Assembly (NCBI RefSeq): GCF_013778455.1
Contig: NZ_JACEHE010000007.1
Coordinates: forward strand, 186,001-250,000
Direction: 5' to 3'
Source: Streptomyces himalayensis subsp. himalayensis
Lineage (GTDB): Bacteria; Actinomycetota; Actinomycetes; Streptomycetales; Streptomycetaceae
DNA length: 64,000 bases
Shown here one piece after another: positions 7,611 to 15,746 of this stretch. The first letter of the stretch is position 1. The number at the start of each line of letters is the position of its first letter. Below the pieces are notes generated by a model, which was given only the letters and a program-made list of their open reading frames with translations, had not been told where the DNA came from and ran no database searches. A program made the translations under genes and the position numbers.

Positions 7611-9005
7611 TCAGGCGCCCTGCCACACCGTGGTGATGTTGCAGAACTCGCGGATGCCGTGCCCGGACAACTCGCGCCCGTAGCCGGAACGCTTGACTCC
7701 GCCGAACGGGAACGCCGGATGAGAGGCCGTCATGCCGTTCACGTACACACCGCCCGCCTCGATGTCCCGTACGAAACGGTCAACTTCCGCGTCGTCGCGC
7801 GTCCAGAGGTTCGAACTCAACCCGAACGGCGTGTCATTGGCGAGCTCCACGGCCGCCTCCAGATCGGGGACCCGGTAGAGCGCGGCGACGGGGCCGAACG
7901 TCTCCTCCCGGTGGATGCGCATCCCGGGCGTGATGTCGGCGATCACCGTGGGCGAGTAGTACCAGCCGCGCTCGGCGAGTCCCTCCGGGCGATGGCCGCC
8001 GCACAGCAGCGTCGCGCCGCGGCGCACCGCGTCGTCGACGAGCTCTTCGAGGTCCTTGCGCCCCTGCTCGCTGGAGAGCGGTCCCACCTCGGTGGACTCG
8101 TCCAGCGGATCGCCCACCTTCAGGGCGCGCATCCCCGCGGCGAAGCGGCCCGCGAACGCGTCGTACACATCCGCGTGGACGATGAACCGCTTGGCGGCGA
8201 TGCAGGACTGCCCGGTGTTCTGCGCCCGCGCCCGCACCGCCGTCTTCGCGGCCTCCTCGATGTCCGCCGAGGGCATGACGACGAACGGATCGCTGCCGCC
8301 GAGCTCCAGCACCGTCTTCTTCACCTCGTCGCCGGCGATCGAGGCGACGGAGCGGCCCGCCGGTTCGCTGCCGGTGAGCGTCGCCGCGGTCACCCGGGGG
8401 TCGCGCAGGATGCCCTCGACAGCGCCGGATCCGATGAGCAGCGTCTGGAAGCAGCCCTCGGGGTAGCCCGCCCTGCGGAAGAGGTCCTCCAGGTACAGGG
8501 CGGTCCCCGGCACGTTCGACGCGTGCTTGAGGAGGCCCGCGTTGCCCGCCATGAGCGCGGGCGCGGCGAACCGGATCACCTGCCACAGCGGAAAGTTCCA
8601 CGGCATCACCGCGAGGATCACGCCGAGCGGGCGGTAGCGGACCCGGGCGCGCACGGCGCCGGAGTCCTTCACGTCCATGCCTGCCGGATGCTCGTCGGCG
8701 AGCAGGCCCTCCGCGTGATCGGCGTACCAGCGCATCGCCTTCACGCACTTCGCGGCCTCCGCGCGCGCCTGCGTGATCGGCTTGCCCATCTCGGTCGTCA
8801 TGGTGCGCGCGATGTCCTGCTGGTCCTCCTCGAGCAGGTCCGCGGCGCGGTGCAGCAGCCGCGCCCGATCGGCGAACGAGGTGGTGCGATACCTGTCGAA
8901 GGCCTCGGCGACCTTCGCGATCCGCCGCTCGATCTCCTCGGCGCTCAGGCCGTCGTACGTCTTGAGCGTCTCGCCGTCCGCCGGATTCACCGTCGCGATG
9001 GGCAT
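7611..9005 (-). CDS. NAD(P)-dependent aldehyde dehydrogenase, succinate-semialdehyde dehydrogenase type
   Basis: 464-residue class I aldehyde dehydrogenase oxidising an aldehyde to the acid. VLELGGSDPFVV carries the general-base Glu and GQSCIAAKRFIV the nucleophilic Cys. The N-terminus (MPIATVNPADGETLKTY) and PWNFPLWQVIRFAAPALMAGN fit the GabD-like branch. The start is decided by the ribosome binding site: AAGGAGG lies 8 bases before the ATG at 9005, whereas an upstream GTG at 9014 falls inside that same AAGGAGGTG. Monocistronic. Substrate is inferred from family only; the similar layout near rppA in other Streptomyces suggests a conserved chromosomal neighbourhood. Confidence 0.9.
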   Translation of the reverse strand: MPIATVNPADGETLKTYDGLSAEEIERRIAKVAEAFDRYRTTSFADRARLLHRAADLLEEDQQDIARTMTTEMGKPITQARAEAAKCVKAMRWYADHAEGLLADEHPAGMDVKDSGAVRARVRYRPLGVILAVMPWNFPLWQVIRFAAPALMAGNAGLLKHASNVPGTALYLEDLFRRAGYPEGCFQTLLIGSGAVEGILRDPRVTAATLTGSEPAGRSVASIAGDEVKKTVLELGGSDPFVVMPSADIEEAAKTAVRARAQNTGQSCIAAKRFIVHADVYDAFAGRFAAGMRALKVGDPLDESTEVGPLSSEQGRKDLEELVDDAVRRGATLLCGGHRPEGLAERGWYYSPTVIADITPGMRIHREETFGPVAALYRVPDLEAAVELANDTPFGLSSNLWTRDDAEVDRFVRDIEAGGVYVNGMTASHPAFPFGGVKRSGYGRELSGHGIREFCNITTVWQGA

Positions 9006-9415
9006 GGCGGGCACCTCCTTGTGCTCGGTGCTTCGACCTTGGCCCGGCGCGTACAGCGCCGCAAGACGGCGGGAGCGCCGGGAAACGCCGCGTACCCGTG
9101 GGCGCGGCCGTCATGCCTCCTCGGCGGCGTCCTCGGCCCCCAGCGGCCCGATGCCGCGCGCCAGGGAGCAGCACGTCCAGCCCGCCGCGCGTCGCACGCA
9201 GCGAGGCCTCGGCGCTGTGGTTCCAGAGCCGGAGGCACCCAGCACCGCGGGGCCGGGTCCGCTGCGGGTTCGAGCACCGGGTGGCCCGGTGCGGCAGGGT
9301 TCCAGTGCCGGGAGCCCTCGGCTCTGCGAGGCCCCAGGCGCTGGGAGGCCCGAGGCGCCGGGAGGCCCTACCACCGGAAGCCCACCACTGGGAGGTCCCA
9401 CAGTGCCGCGAGGCC
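9006..9415. other. Non-coding gap with degenerate tandem repeats
   Basis: 410 bp without a convincing gene. From about 9300 to 9417 the sequence consists of degenerate units of about 17 bp built on GGCGCYGGGAGGCCC (for example AGGCGCTGGGAGGCCCG then AGGCGCCGGGAGGCCCT), ending at the stop codon of the Nudix gene. The first part (9006-9300) is the 5' region of the aldehyde dehydrogenase gene and shows no other structure. Confidence 0.5.
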
Positions 9416-9892
9416 TCAGTCGTGCACCGCGTCGAGGTGCTCGGCCAGCCGGTCCAGGAACGTCGTCTGCGCGGACACGACCACCTCGCGGGCCCGGTCG
9501 AGGGCGAGCCAGGCCACCCGGTCCAGCTCCGGGAAGGCGGTCATACGTCCCGATCCGCGGGGCCACTCCAGCGTGAAGGTCCCCGGCACCACGTCGGCCG
9601 GATCGAGGTCGCCCTCGACGGCCCACACCGTCACGGTCTTGCCGCCCCTCTGCCGGACCTCGCCCAGCGGTACGGCTTCGCCGTCCGGCGGCGGCAGCCC
9701 GAGCTCCTCCGTGAACTCGCGCCGTGCCGCGTCCCAGGCCGGCTCATCGGGGTCGTACTCGCCTTTCGGCACGGTCCACGCCCCGGCCTCGCGCCTCGCC
9801 CAGAAGGGGCCACCCATATGTCCCAGCAGGACCTCGACACCCTCGGGCACGCGTCGGTACAGGAGGAGCCCTGCGCTGCGGTTCACGGCCAT
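9416..9892 (-). CDS. Nudix hydrolase
   Basis: 158-residue Nudix protein. The box G-x5-E-x7-REFTEELGL is read in GEYDPDEPAWDAARREFTEELGL as GEYDPDEPAWDA followed by ARREFTEELGL, with the metal-binding REFTEE core. The N-terminus SAGLLLYRRVPEGVEVLLGH and WTVPKG are typical of the MutT/diadenosine-polyphosphate-type subgroup. It would hydrolyse a nucleoside diphosphate linked to another moiety. Start ATG at 9892 (MAVNRSAG). Divergent from the small-protein/glycosyltransferase pair. Substrate unknown. Confidence 0.9.
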   Translation of the reverse strand: MAVNRSAGLLLYRRVPEGVEVLLGHMGGPFWARREAGAWTVPKGEYDPDEPAWDAARREFTEELGLPPPDGEAVPLGEVRQRGGKTVTVWAVEGDLDPADVVPGTFTLEWPRGSGRMTAFPELDRVAWLALDRAREVVVSAQTTFLDRLAEHLDAVHD

Positions 9893-10063
9893 GGAACCAG
9901 TGTGCCGAGCTGGGGGTGTCCGCACGGAGTGAGGCCGACCCGCGGGCAAGTAGTCGCACCCCAGAGTGAGGCCAGACATCCATCCGGAGGAAAATCCCAT
10001 AGTCCGCTCAGAGGAACGGGCGTGTCCCTGCGATGACCGAGGCAGCCCTGCTCATCCTGTGAC

Positions 10064-10108
10064 GGTTGCCGGGCCCGACGGCGAGCCGTCCGTGCGCCCG
10101 CAGCAACC
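10064..10108 (+). promoter_or_regulatory. Structured leader hairpin upstream of a small membrane protein gene
   Basis: Three nested stems stack in 45 bp: GGTTGC (10064-10069) with GCAACC (10103-10108), CGGGC (10070-10074) with GCCCG (10096-10100), and GACGG (10077-10081) with CCGTC (10086-10090) closing on a CGAG loop. It ends about 30 bases before the start at 10140. It could be a leader RNA structure or a terminator for nothing obvious upstream; I favour a cis-regulatory leader. Confidence 0.45.
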
Positions 10109-10139
10109 CACGTCATCACGGACACCCTGAAGGAATCGC

Positions 10140-10295
10140 ATGTACGGATCCGGACTCGCCCGCACTGGGCCGGCAGCTCTCGTCATCGGCGGGGTCACCT
10201 TCACACCGCTGTGGCAGATGGCGATCGGCGTCGGCGTCGTCCTTGTCGGCGCCATCGGCGTTCGTCTCTCCAGTCGCCTTCCGCGGAGCAGCTGA
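10140..10295 (+). CDS. Small membrane protein (51 residues) preceding a glycosyltransferase
   Basis: A 51-residue product starting MYGSGLARTGPAALVIGG. It has two hydrophobic stretches (ALVIGGVTFTPL, then MAIGVGVVLVGAIGV) and ends in a basic tail RLSSRLPRSS. The start is backed by GAAGGA 5 bases upstream. It lies 21 bp before the glycosyltransferase start on the same strand, so the two are probably co-transcribed. I infer a membrane partner of the polysaccharide synthase. Not similar to any family I can name with certainty. Confidence 0.7.
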   Translation: MYGSGLARTGPAALVIGGVTFTPLWQMAIGVGVVLVGAIGVRLSSRLPRSS

Positions 10296-10316
10296 AGAAA
10301 CGTTTCGCGCGCATCG

Positions 10317-11705
10317 ATGAAGAATCGTTTGATTTGTGTCGCTCAGACCGGCCGTCGGCGCTGTCTGGCAGTCTCACTGGTCAGCGCCGCGGCCCTGACC
10401 GCGTACGCCCACCATCACCTCACCAGGATCGTGCACGAGCCGTCGCGTCTGGTCGCGATCGACGCTCTCGCTTTCTGCTGGCTGGCCTTCACCCTGATCG
10501 CGGCGCACACGCATCGCGACGTCAGGCTCACAGGCGGGCAGGCCCGGCGGCTGGACGACCGCCGGGTCACGGTGGTGGTACCGGTCTTCAACGAAGACCC
10601 GAAGACGTTCCGCGCGCTCCTGGAGAGCGTGGGCCGCCAGTCGCGGCTCCCGCAGCGCCTCCACGTCGTCGACAACGGCTCCACCGACAGCGACTGCCGG
10701 GTCGTGTTCGACGACTGGGTCCGGACCGCGCCCACGCGCCTGGAGGTGCGGTACGACGCCACCGGCCGGGTGGGCAAGCGCCGGGCGCAGGCGGTGGCGT
10801 TCGACGCCGATCCGGAGGCGGACATCTTCTGCACGGTGGACTCCGACACCGTCCTGGACCCGCACGCCATTCGCGAGGGCATCGCACCGTTCTCACGCGC
10901 CGACATCACCAGCGTCGCGGGACTGCTCTTGGGGCTCAACCACGCGCAGAACCTGCTGACACGGCTGGTGGACCTGTCGTATGTGATGTCGTTCCTCAAC
11001 GGCCGCTCCTCCACGTCCCGCCTCGGCTCCGTGGTGGTGAACTGCGGCGGGCTGGCGTTCTACCGCGCCGACGTCGTGCGGAAGTATCAGCACGCCTACG
11101 TCACGCAGACCGTCTGGGGCCGGCCTGTCTCCTCGGGCGACGACCGCATGCTGACGGGCTACTCCCTGCTGGAGGGGCGGACGGTGATTCAGGAGAGGTC
11201 GGTCGCCTACACGCTGCTGCCGGACAACCTGTCCCATCTGACCCGGCAACGCCTCCGGTGGTGGCGGTCGTTCTTCTGGGGAGGCGGCTGGCTCATCCGG
11301 ACGTGCCCGGTGTCCAAGCCCGGGTGGTGGCTGGTGCTGTGGCAGTTCGCCGGGTTCGTCCTGAACTCCTACGCGTTTCCCGTGGTGCTGATCGTCCACG
11401 TGTCCGAGGCCGGCCGACTCGCGCTGCCGTTCCTCGGATATGTGGCGTTGCTGTCCTACCTCCGCTCCATGCGGTACTTCACCCTCCGGCGCCCCGACCA
11501 GACCCGCCTGCAGCAGCTGATGATCTTCACGATGGCGCCGTTCTCCACGCTGTTGAACCTGTACGTCTGCACTGTGCTGCAGTACGCGGGTCTCGCCACA
11601 TTCCTGAAGACCGGCTGGTCCACCCGTCAGACGGTGGAGGTGTCCCTCGGCGCTGTACCTGAGGTCGGTGCGAGGACCGTACCGGGTGCCGAGGTGCGAA
11701 CCTGA
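10317..11705 (+). CDS. Family 2 glycosyltransferase, hyaluronan/chitin-synthase-like
   Basis: 462-residue processive GT2 enzyme at the membrane. One N-terminal membrane segment (about residues 15-65, two helices) precedes the catalytic domain: VTVVVPVFNEDP, HVVDNGSTD, the DxD motif in CTVDSDTVLD, SGDDRMLTGYSL and the acceptor-site motif QRLRWWRSFFWGGGW. Three or four membrane helices follow (LVLWQFAGFVLNSYAFPVVL onwards). This order matches hyaluronan synthases and NodC-like enzymes, so it should polymerise and export a UDP-sugar-derived polymer. No modification genes lie nearby, hence the product is unknown. The ribosome binding site of the ATG at 10317 is weak, suggesting coupling with the small gene before it. 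Confidence 0.9.
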   Translation: MKNRLICVAQTGRRRCLAVSLVSAAALTAYAHHHLTRIVHEPSRLVAIDALAFCWLAFTLIAAHTHRDVRLTGGQARRLDDRRVTVVVPVFNEDPKTFRALLESVGRQSRLPQRLHVVDNGSTDSDCRVVFDDWVRTAPTRLEVRYDATGRVGKRRAQAVAFDADPEADIFCTVDSDTVLDPHAIREGIAPFSRADITSVAGLLLGLNHAQNLLTRLVDLSYVMSFLNGRSSTSRLGSVVVNCGGLAFYRADVVRKYQHAYVTQTVWGRPVSSGDDRMLTGYSLLEGRTVIQERSVAYTLLPDNLSHLTRQRLRWWRSFFWGGGWLIRTCPVSKPGWWLVLWQFAGFVLNSYAFPVVLIVHVSEAGRLALPFLGYVALLSYLRSMRYFTLRRPDQTRLQQLMIFTMAPFSTLLNLYVCTVLQYAGLATFLKTGWSTRQTVEVSLGAVPEVGARTVPGAEVRT

Positions 11706-11717
11706 CAGCAACGCGTC

Positions 11718-11738
11718 GCCACCTGAAGCGGCGGTGGC
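11718..11738. terminator. Hairpin between convergent glycosyltransferase and ligase genes
   Basis: GCCACC-tgaagcggc-GGTGGC, with the last base of the right arm being the first base of the ligase stop codon. Position between two convergent genes suggests a bidirectional terminator. Confidence 0.5.
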
Positions 11739-13276
11739 TATCGGGCGTGGGCGGCAAGCACCGTCTCCACGGTGTCCGCATCCGCGGGCGACTTGTCCTC
11801 CCGGTACCGCACCACACGCGCGAACCGGAGCGTCACGCCCGCCGGATACCGCGTGGACTTCTGCAGCCCGTCGTACGCGATCTCCACGACGAGTTCGGGC
11901 CGCACCGTGACGACGTACCCGTTGTCGCTGACCGCGAGCTCCCGCAGGCGCTCGGTCTGCCAGGCGAGAATCTTGTCCGTCATGCCCTTGAACGTCTTGC
12001 CGAGCATGGCGAACGAGCCGTCGGGGCGGCGCGCGCCCAGATGGAGGTTGGACAGCTTTCCGGTACGCCGGCCGTGGCCCCACTCGGCCGCCAGCACCAC
12101 CAGATCCAGGGTGTGCACGGGCTTCACCTTCAGCCAGGAGGCACCGCGCCGTCCCGCGCTGTAGGGCGCGGCGAGCCCCTTGACCACGACGCCCTCGTGG
12201 CCGCGGCGCAGCGTCGCGGTCAGGAACTCCTCGGCGGCGTTGCGGGCAGCGTCGTCCGCGGGATCGTCCACGACGGTGCGCCGTACCCGCATCGGCTCGG
12301 GCACCAGCCGCGCCAGCTCGGCGTGGCGCTCGGCGAACGGCAGGTCGAGCAGGTCGCGGTCGTCGACGGACAGCGCGTCGAAGAAGACGGGGGAGAGAGG
12401 CACTGCGGCCGCCGCGGTCGCCACGTCGACACGTGAGCCGACGCGTCCCGCGATCTCCTGGAACGACCGCGGCCGGCCCTCGGCGTCCAGTGCGATCACC
12501 TCGCCGTCGAGGATGAAGTGCTCGCCCATCAACTCCCTTGAGAGAGAAGTGAGTTCGGGAAGCCGATCAGTGATGTCGTCGAGTGTGCGGGTGTAGACGC
12601 GGATGTCGTCGCCGGTGCGGTGCACCTGTACGCGGATACCGTCGAGCTTCTCCTCGACCGCGCACGGCCCGAGCTTGTCGACGGCTTCCCCTACGGAGGA
12701 CGCGGTGTGCGCGAGCATCGGCAGGACCGGCCGGCCGACGGTGAGTCGGAAATCGGCCAGCGCCTGCGGGCCGCGGGTGAGCAGGGCCTCGGCGACAGTC
12801 TGCAGCGATCCGGCCAGCATCACCGCGCGGCGTACGTCCGCCGCGGGCAGATCGGCCGCCTCGGCGAGCCCCTCGACCGCGAGCGCGTCCAGCGCCCCTT
12901 GGCGCACCTCGCCGGTGAGCAGCCCGAAGAGGAACCGCTGCTCGTCCGCCGTGGCCGCGCTCAGCAACTGTCCGACGAGCCGCTTGCGTTCGGCAGCCGA
13001 GCCCGCGCCGGATACCGCCCCCAGACCCGTCAGTGCCGCGTCGACCTCGCGCACGGTGAGCGTCGGCTCGGCGGCGGGCGCGACGGGCTCGCGCAGCACG
13101 CTCCAGCCGACGCCGAGCCGCCCCTGCGGGATGCGCCCCGCCAGATACGGGATGACGATCGGCACGTCCTCCGGTTCCGCGGCCCGGAACAGCTCGGCCA
13201 GCAGGGAGATCTTCCGCGATCGCGCCGAGGTGGCGGCGACTTCCTTGGACACACGTACGAGCCGGGCGAACAGCAT
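11738..13276 (-). CDS. ATP-dependent DNA ligase
   Basis: 512-residue ligase sealing nicks with ATP, additional to the essential NAD-dependent enzyme. An N-terminal DNA-binding domain (about 1-200) precedes the adenylation domain: motif I is EEKLDGIRVQ with the AMP-accepting Lys, then FILDGEVIAL, GHEGVVVKGL (motif IV) and SWLKVKPVHTLDLVV (motif V). The C-terminal OB-fold region ends in RFARVVRYREDK. It is the LigB/archaeal ligase I-like type. Start ATG at 13276 (MLFARLVRVSKEVAATSARS); the frame upstream encodes only repeat-derived sequence. Convergent with the glycosyltransferase gene and divergent from the kinase gene. Likely a repair enzyme. Confidence 0.93.
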   Translation of the reverse strand: MLFARLVRVSKEVAATSARSRKISLLAELFRAAEPEDVPIVIPYLAGRIPQGRLGVGWSVLREPVAPAAEPTLTVREVDAALTGLGAVSGAGSAAERKRLVGQLLSAATADEQRFLFGLLTGEVRQGALDALAVEGLAEAADLPAADVRRAVMLAGSLQTVAEALLTRGPQALADFRLTVGRPVLPMLAHTASSVGEAVDKLGPCAVEEKLDGIRVQVHRTGDDIRVYTRTLDDITDRLPELTSLSRELMGEHFILDGEVIALDAEGRPRSFQEIAGRVGSRVDVATAAAAVPLSPVFFDALSVDDRDLLDLPFAERHAELARLVPEPMRVRRTVVDDPADDAARNAAEEFLTATLRRGHEGVVVKGLAAPYSAGRRGASWLKVKPVHTLDLVVLAAEWGHGRRTGKLSNLHLGARRPDGSFAMLGKTFKGMTDKILAWQTERLRELAVSDNGYVVTVRPELVVEIAYDGLQKSTRYPAGVTLRFARVVRYREDKSPADADTVETVLAAHAR

Positions 13277-13340
13277 GCAGCCATCCTGCAACGCGGCGGC
13301 CGCTCGTGCCCGGCGGTCGCAGCAGGTGCGGCAGCCGGGC

Positions 13341-13428
13341 CGTACTCCATGAGGACCCGGCGGCGGCACACGCTGAGGGACCCGGCGGTCGTACTCGCTG
13401 AGGGACCCGGCGGCCGTACTCCCTGAGG
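13341..13428. repeat. Tandem repeat of 25 bp, about 3.5 copies
   Basis: Units start at 13341, 13365, 13390 and 13415 and share GCTGAGGGACCCGGCGG plus CGTACTC. They lie in the 298-bp gap between the divergent ligase and kinase genes, so they may sit in one of the promoters. Copies differ at several bases. Confidence 0.6.
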
Positions 13429-13574
13429 TAAGAGGGGGACCAGAGCGTGAAGGGGGACAAGAGCGCCTGCTGTGACGGTATTTGCCCGCTCGAGGGCTCT
13501 TTCGGGCGGCGGTCGCGCGGGTAACTGTCACAGGAAAGCTTTCAGCGCTGGGCGAGGGTCTCAGGGGGAAGGCC

Positions 13575-15611
13575 ATGACGGGGGAGACGTCCGGCCACGG
13601 CCGGAGTCAGAACCAGGATCAGGACGGCAGGGGGCTCGTCGGGGGCCGGTACCGGCTGGTGCGGCGGCTCGGGACCGGCGGCATGGCGATGGTGTGGCTC
13701 GCCTACGACGAGGAGCTGGCCAGCGAGGTCGCCCTCAAGGAGATCGCCGTGCCGGAGCCGGGCCTTTCCTGGCACGCGGGCGGCGACGGCGGCCTGGACC
13801 GGGAGATGGCCGCACGGGTGGCGCGGGCCCGCGCGGAAGCCCGTAACGCGGCACGGCTGCGCAGCCATCCGCATGTGGCGACCGTCTATGACGTGGTCCG
13901 GCACGACGGGCTGCCGTGGATCGTCATGGAGTACGTGCCGGGGGCCACCGACGCGGACGCGCTGGTCCGGGCCGGCGGCACGATGTCCTCATCCGATACG
14001 GCCCGCATCGGCATCGCGATCCTTGACGCGCTCGTCGCGGGGCATCGGCTCGGCATCCTGCACCGGGACGTCAAACCGGCCAACATCCTTCTGGCGCCCC
14101 GCACTTCGGATGCGCCACGCACTGCGGATGCGCTCCGCACTTCCGATGCTCCACCCCGCACGTCCGATGCTCCGGCTGACGGTGCGGGGGCGGGGTTCGA
14201 GCGGGTGCTGCTCACGGACTACGGCATCTCGCTGCGCCCCTCCTCCGGCGATCCCCGGCTGACGGCTGCCGGCGGGGTCATCGGTACGCCTGGCTATCTT
14301 TCGCCGGAGCGGGCCAGGGGAGGGGAACCGACCGAGGCCGGCGATCTCTTCTCGCTCGGCGCGACGCTGTACCGCCTGGTGGAGGGCGAGGGCCCGTTCG
14401 CCCGTGACTCCGATCTCTCCACGCTCACGGCCCTGCTCTTCGAGGACCCGCCCCCGCCGCGGCGGGCCTCCGTGCCGCTGGCCACCGCGATGCTCGGCCT
14501 GCTGGAGAAGGACCCGGAGCGGCGTATGACGGTGCCGGAGGCCGAGCGTCTGCTGCGCGAGGCGGTCTCGGCGGGGTCGGCAGAGTTGTCGGGGTCCGCC
14601 GGGGCGGAAGGCGGCGGCTTCGGGCATCACGGCGGCTTCGGGCATCAGGGAACCCTTGACCTGTCCAACCGGCCGATGGCCGCCCCGACGGCTCCCTCTC
14701 CCCTCGTCCCGCCTCCGGCAGGAGCCACGCCCCACAGGAGGCGGCGGGCGCGGGCGTATCAGTTCGTCATAGCGGCGACCGCGGTGGTGACCGCCGTGGC
14801 GGGCGCCGTCTGGGGTGGGGCCGCGCTGGGCAACGGGATCGGAGACGATGACGGCCCGTCCGGTTCCGCGTCCGAGTCCTCCGACAGCCGGTCGTACCGC
14901 CCGTACCGGAACAACACCACCCTCGACCAGGAACTCGTCCCCGGCGAATGCGTCAGCGCCGTCTGGAAGAACCCGAAGAAGCCGTACACGGGCGAGGTGC
15001 AGATGTGGCCGGCGGACTGCCGCGTCTCCTCGCCGGCCGGCCAGGTGATCGCCGTGGAGCCGGTCGCCGATCCCGAGAGCCTGAGCGAGACGGAGGCCAG
15101 GCACACCTGCGAGGAACGCACCGCCGAACTCCGCAAGACCCTCGCCGCGCCCGTGGCCTATCCCATGCTGCCCTCCGCCGACGGCTCCACGCTCGCCTGC
15201 CTGGTCTTCCAGCGCGGCACCGACGAGATATACGGCCCACTCGGCGAGTTCCGCACAGCGGGCGAGCGTCTCGCTGTCACCAACGCCGGAACAGGCGACT
15301 GCTTCAACGTCGACGGCCGGAACCAGTGGTTCCTGACCACCTGCGACAAACCGCATGCCCAGCAGGCCATCGGCTGGGCGAAGGCGCCGGCGGGGATGTC
15401 GTACGACGAGTTCCTGGAGGAGAATCCACGGCTCTGCCAGCGGAAGTACGAGCAGGCGTGGGCGCGCGGCACGCCACGGGAGATCGTCGGCTGGTACACA
15501 GGGGACGCGGACAGATGGAACGGCGGCTTTCGGTTCCTCATGTGTGCGCTCAAGGACGCGAACGACTCCAAGAAGCTTCCTGGCGGTTCCGCCGAGCCCG
15601 TGGACGGCTAG
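13575..15611 (+). CDS. Membrane Ser/Thr protein kinase (Hanks type)
   Basis: 678 residues: cytoplasmic kinase domain (about 22-335), one membrane segment (about 395-418, FVIAATAVVTAVAGAVWGGA) and an extracellular C-terminal domain (about 420-678) with several Cys. Kinase motifs are GTGGMAMVWLA, the ATP-anchoring Lys55 in VALKEI, catalytic HRDVKPAN at 163-170, DYG in place of DFG at 215-217, and GTPGYLSPE. Between the catalytic loop and DYG lies an unusual repeat insertion (residues about 175-201, RTSDAP units) not expected in the kinase fold. Start ATG at 13575 follows GGGGGAAGG. It is monocistronic and a hairpin follows it. Input signal and substrates are unknown. Confidence 0.92.
   Translation: MTGETSGHGRSQNQDQDGRGLVGGRYRLVRRLGTGGMAMVWLAYDEELASEVALKEIAVPEPGLSWHAGGDGGLDREMAARVARARAEARNAARLRSHPHVATVYDVVRHDGLPWIVMEYVPGATDADALVRAGGTMSSSDTARIGIAILDALVAGHRLGILHRDVKPANILLAPRTSDAPRTADALRTSDAPPRTSDAPADGAGAGFERVLLTDYGISLRPSSGDPRLTAAGGVIGTPGYLSPERARGGEPTEAGDLFSLGATLYRLVEGEGPFARDSDLSTLTALLFEDPPPPRRASVPLATAMLGLLEKDPERRMTVPEAERLLREAVSAGSAELSGSAGAEGGGFGHHGGFGHQGTLDLSNRPMAAPTAPSPLVPPPAGATPHRRRRARAYQFVIAATAVVTAVAGAVWGGAALGNGIGDDDGPSGSASESSDSRSYRPYRNNTTLDQELVPGECVSAVWKNPKKPYTGEVQMWPADCRVSSPAGQVIAVEPVADPESLSETEARHTCEERTAELRKTLAAPVAYPMLPSADGSTLACLVFQRGTDEIYGPLGEFRTAGERLAVTNAGTGDCFNVDGRNQWFLTTCDKPHAQQAIGWAKAPAGMSYDEFLEENPRLCQRKYEQAWARGTPREIVGWYTGDADRWNGGFRFLMCALKDANDSKKLPGGSAEPVDG
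14100..14175 (+). repeat. In-frame 18-bp tandem repeats inside the kinase gene
   Basis: Four units of about 18 bp (CGCACTTCGGATGCGCCA and variants) starting at 14100, 14118, 14136 and about 14156. They encode RTSDAP, RTADAL, RTSDAPP, RTSDAP between the HRD and DYG motifs. Unit number could vary by slippage without breaking the frame. Confidence 0.75.
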
Positions 15612-15625
15612 GGACTTGGGGTGCC

Positions 15626-15648
15626 CGGCGCCCCGAGCCGGGGCGCCG
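15626..15648 (+). terminator. Terminator hairpin after the kinase gene
   Basis: CGGCGCCCC-gagcc-GGGGCGCCG, a perfect 9-bp GC stem, 15 bases past the kinase stop codon and before the convergent LacI-type gene. Confidence 0.6.
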
Positions 15649-15698
15649 TAGGGCAGATTCCGGAATCGGATCGAAAACTATCGGATCGGCTTGCCGGC

Positions 15699-15746
15699 AA
15701 CTCACCGTGTAACTCGCAGTGCAATCGACAGTGCAACTCACAGTGC
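15699..15746. repeat. Four tandem 12-bp units at the 3' end of the LacI gene
   Basis: AACTCACCGTGT, AACTCGCAGTGC, AATCGACAGTGC and AACTCACAGTGC occupy 15699-15746 without gaps. The last unit contains the stop codon of the LacI-family gene (15738-15740); the others are downstream of it. This suggests slippage-driven growth of the gene's 3' end. Confidence 0.75.

Noticed and set aside
9006..9014. GTG start for the aldehyde dehydrogenase gene
   Set aside because: This GTG lies within the AAGGAGGTG ribosome binding sequence that serves the ATG at 9005.
9300..9417. CRISPR-like array
   Set aside because: Units are about 17 bp, degenerate and contiguous, without unique spacers; no cas genes are present.
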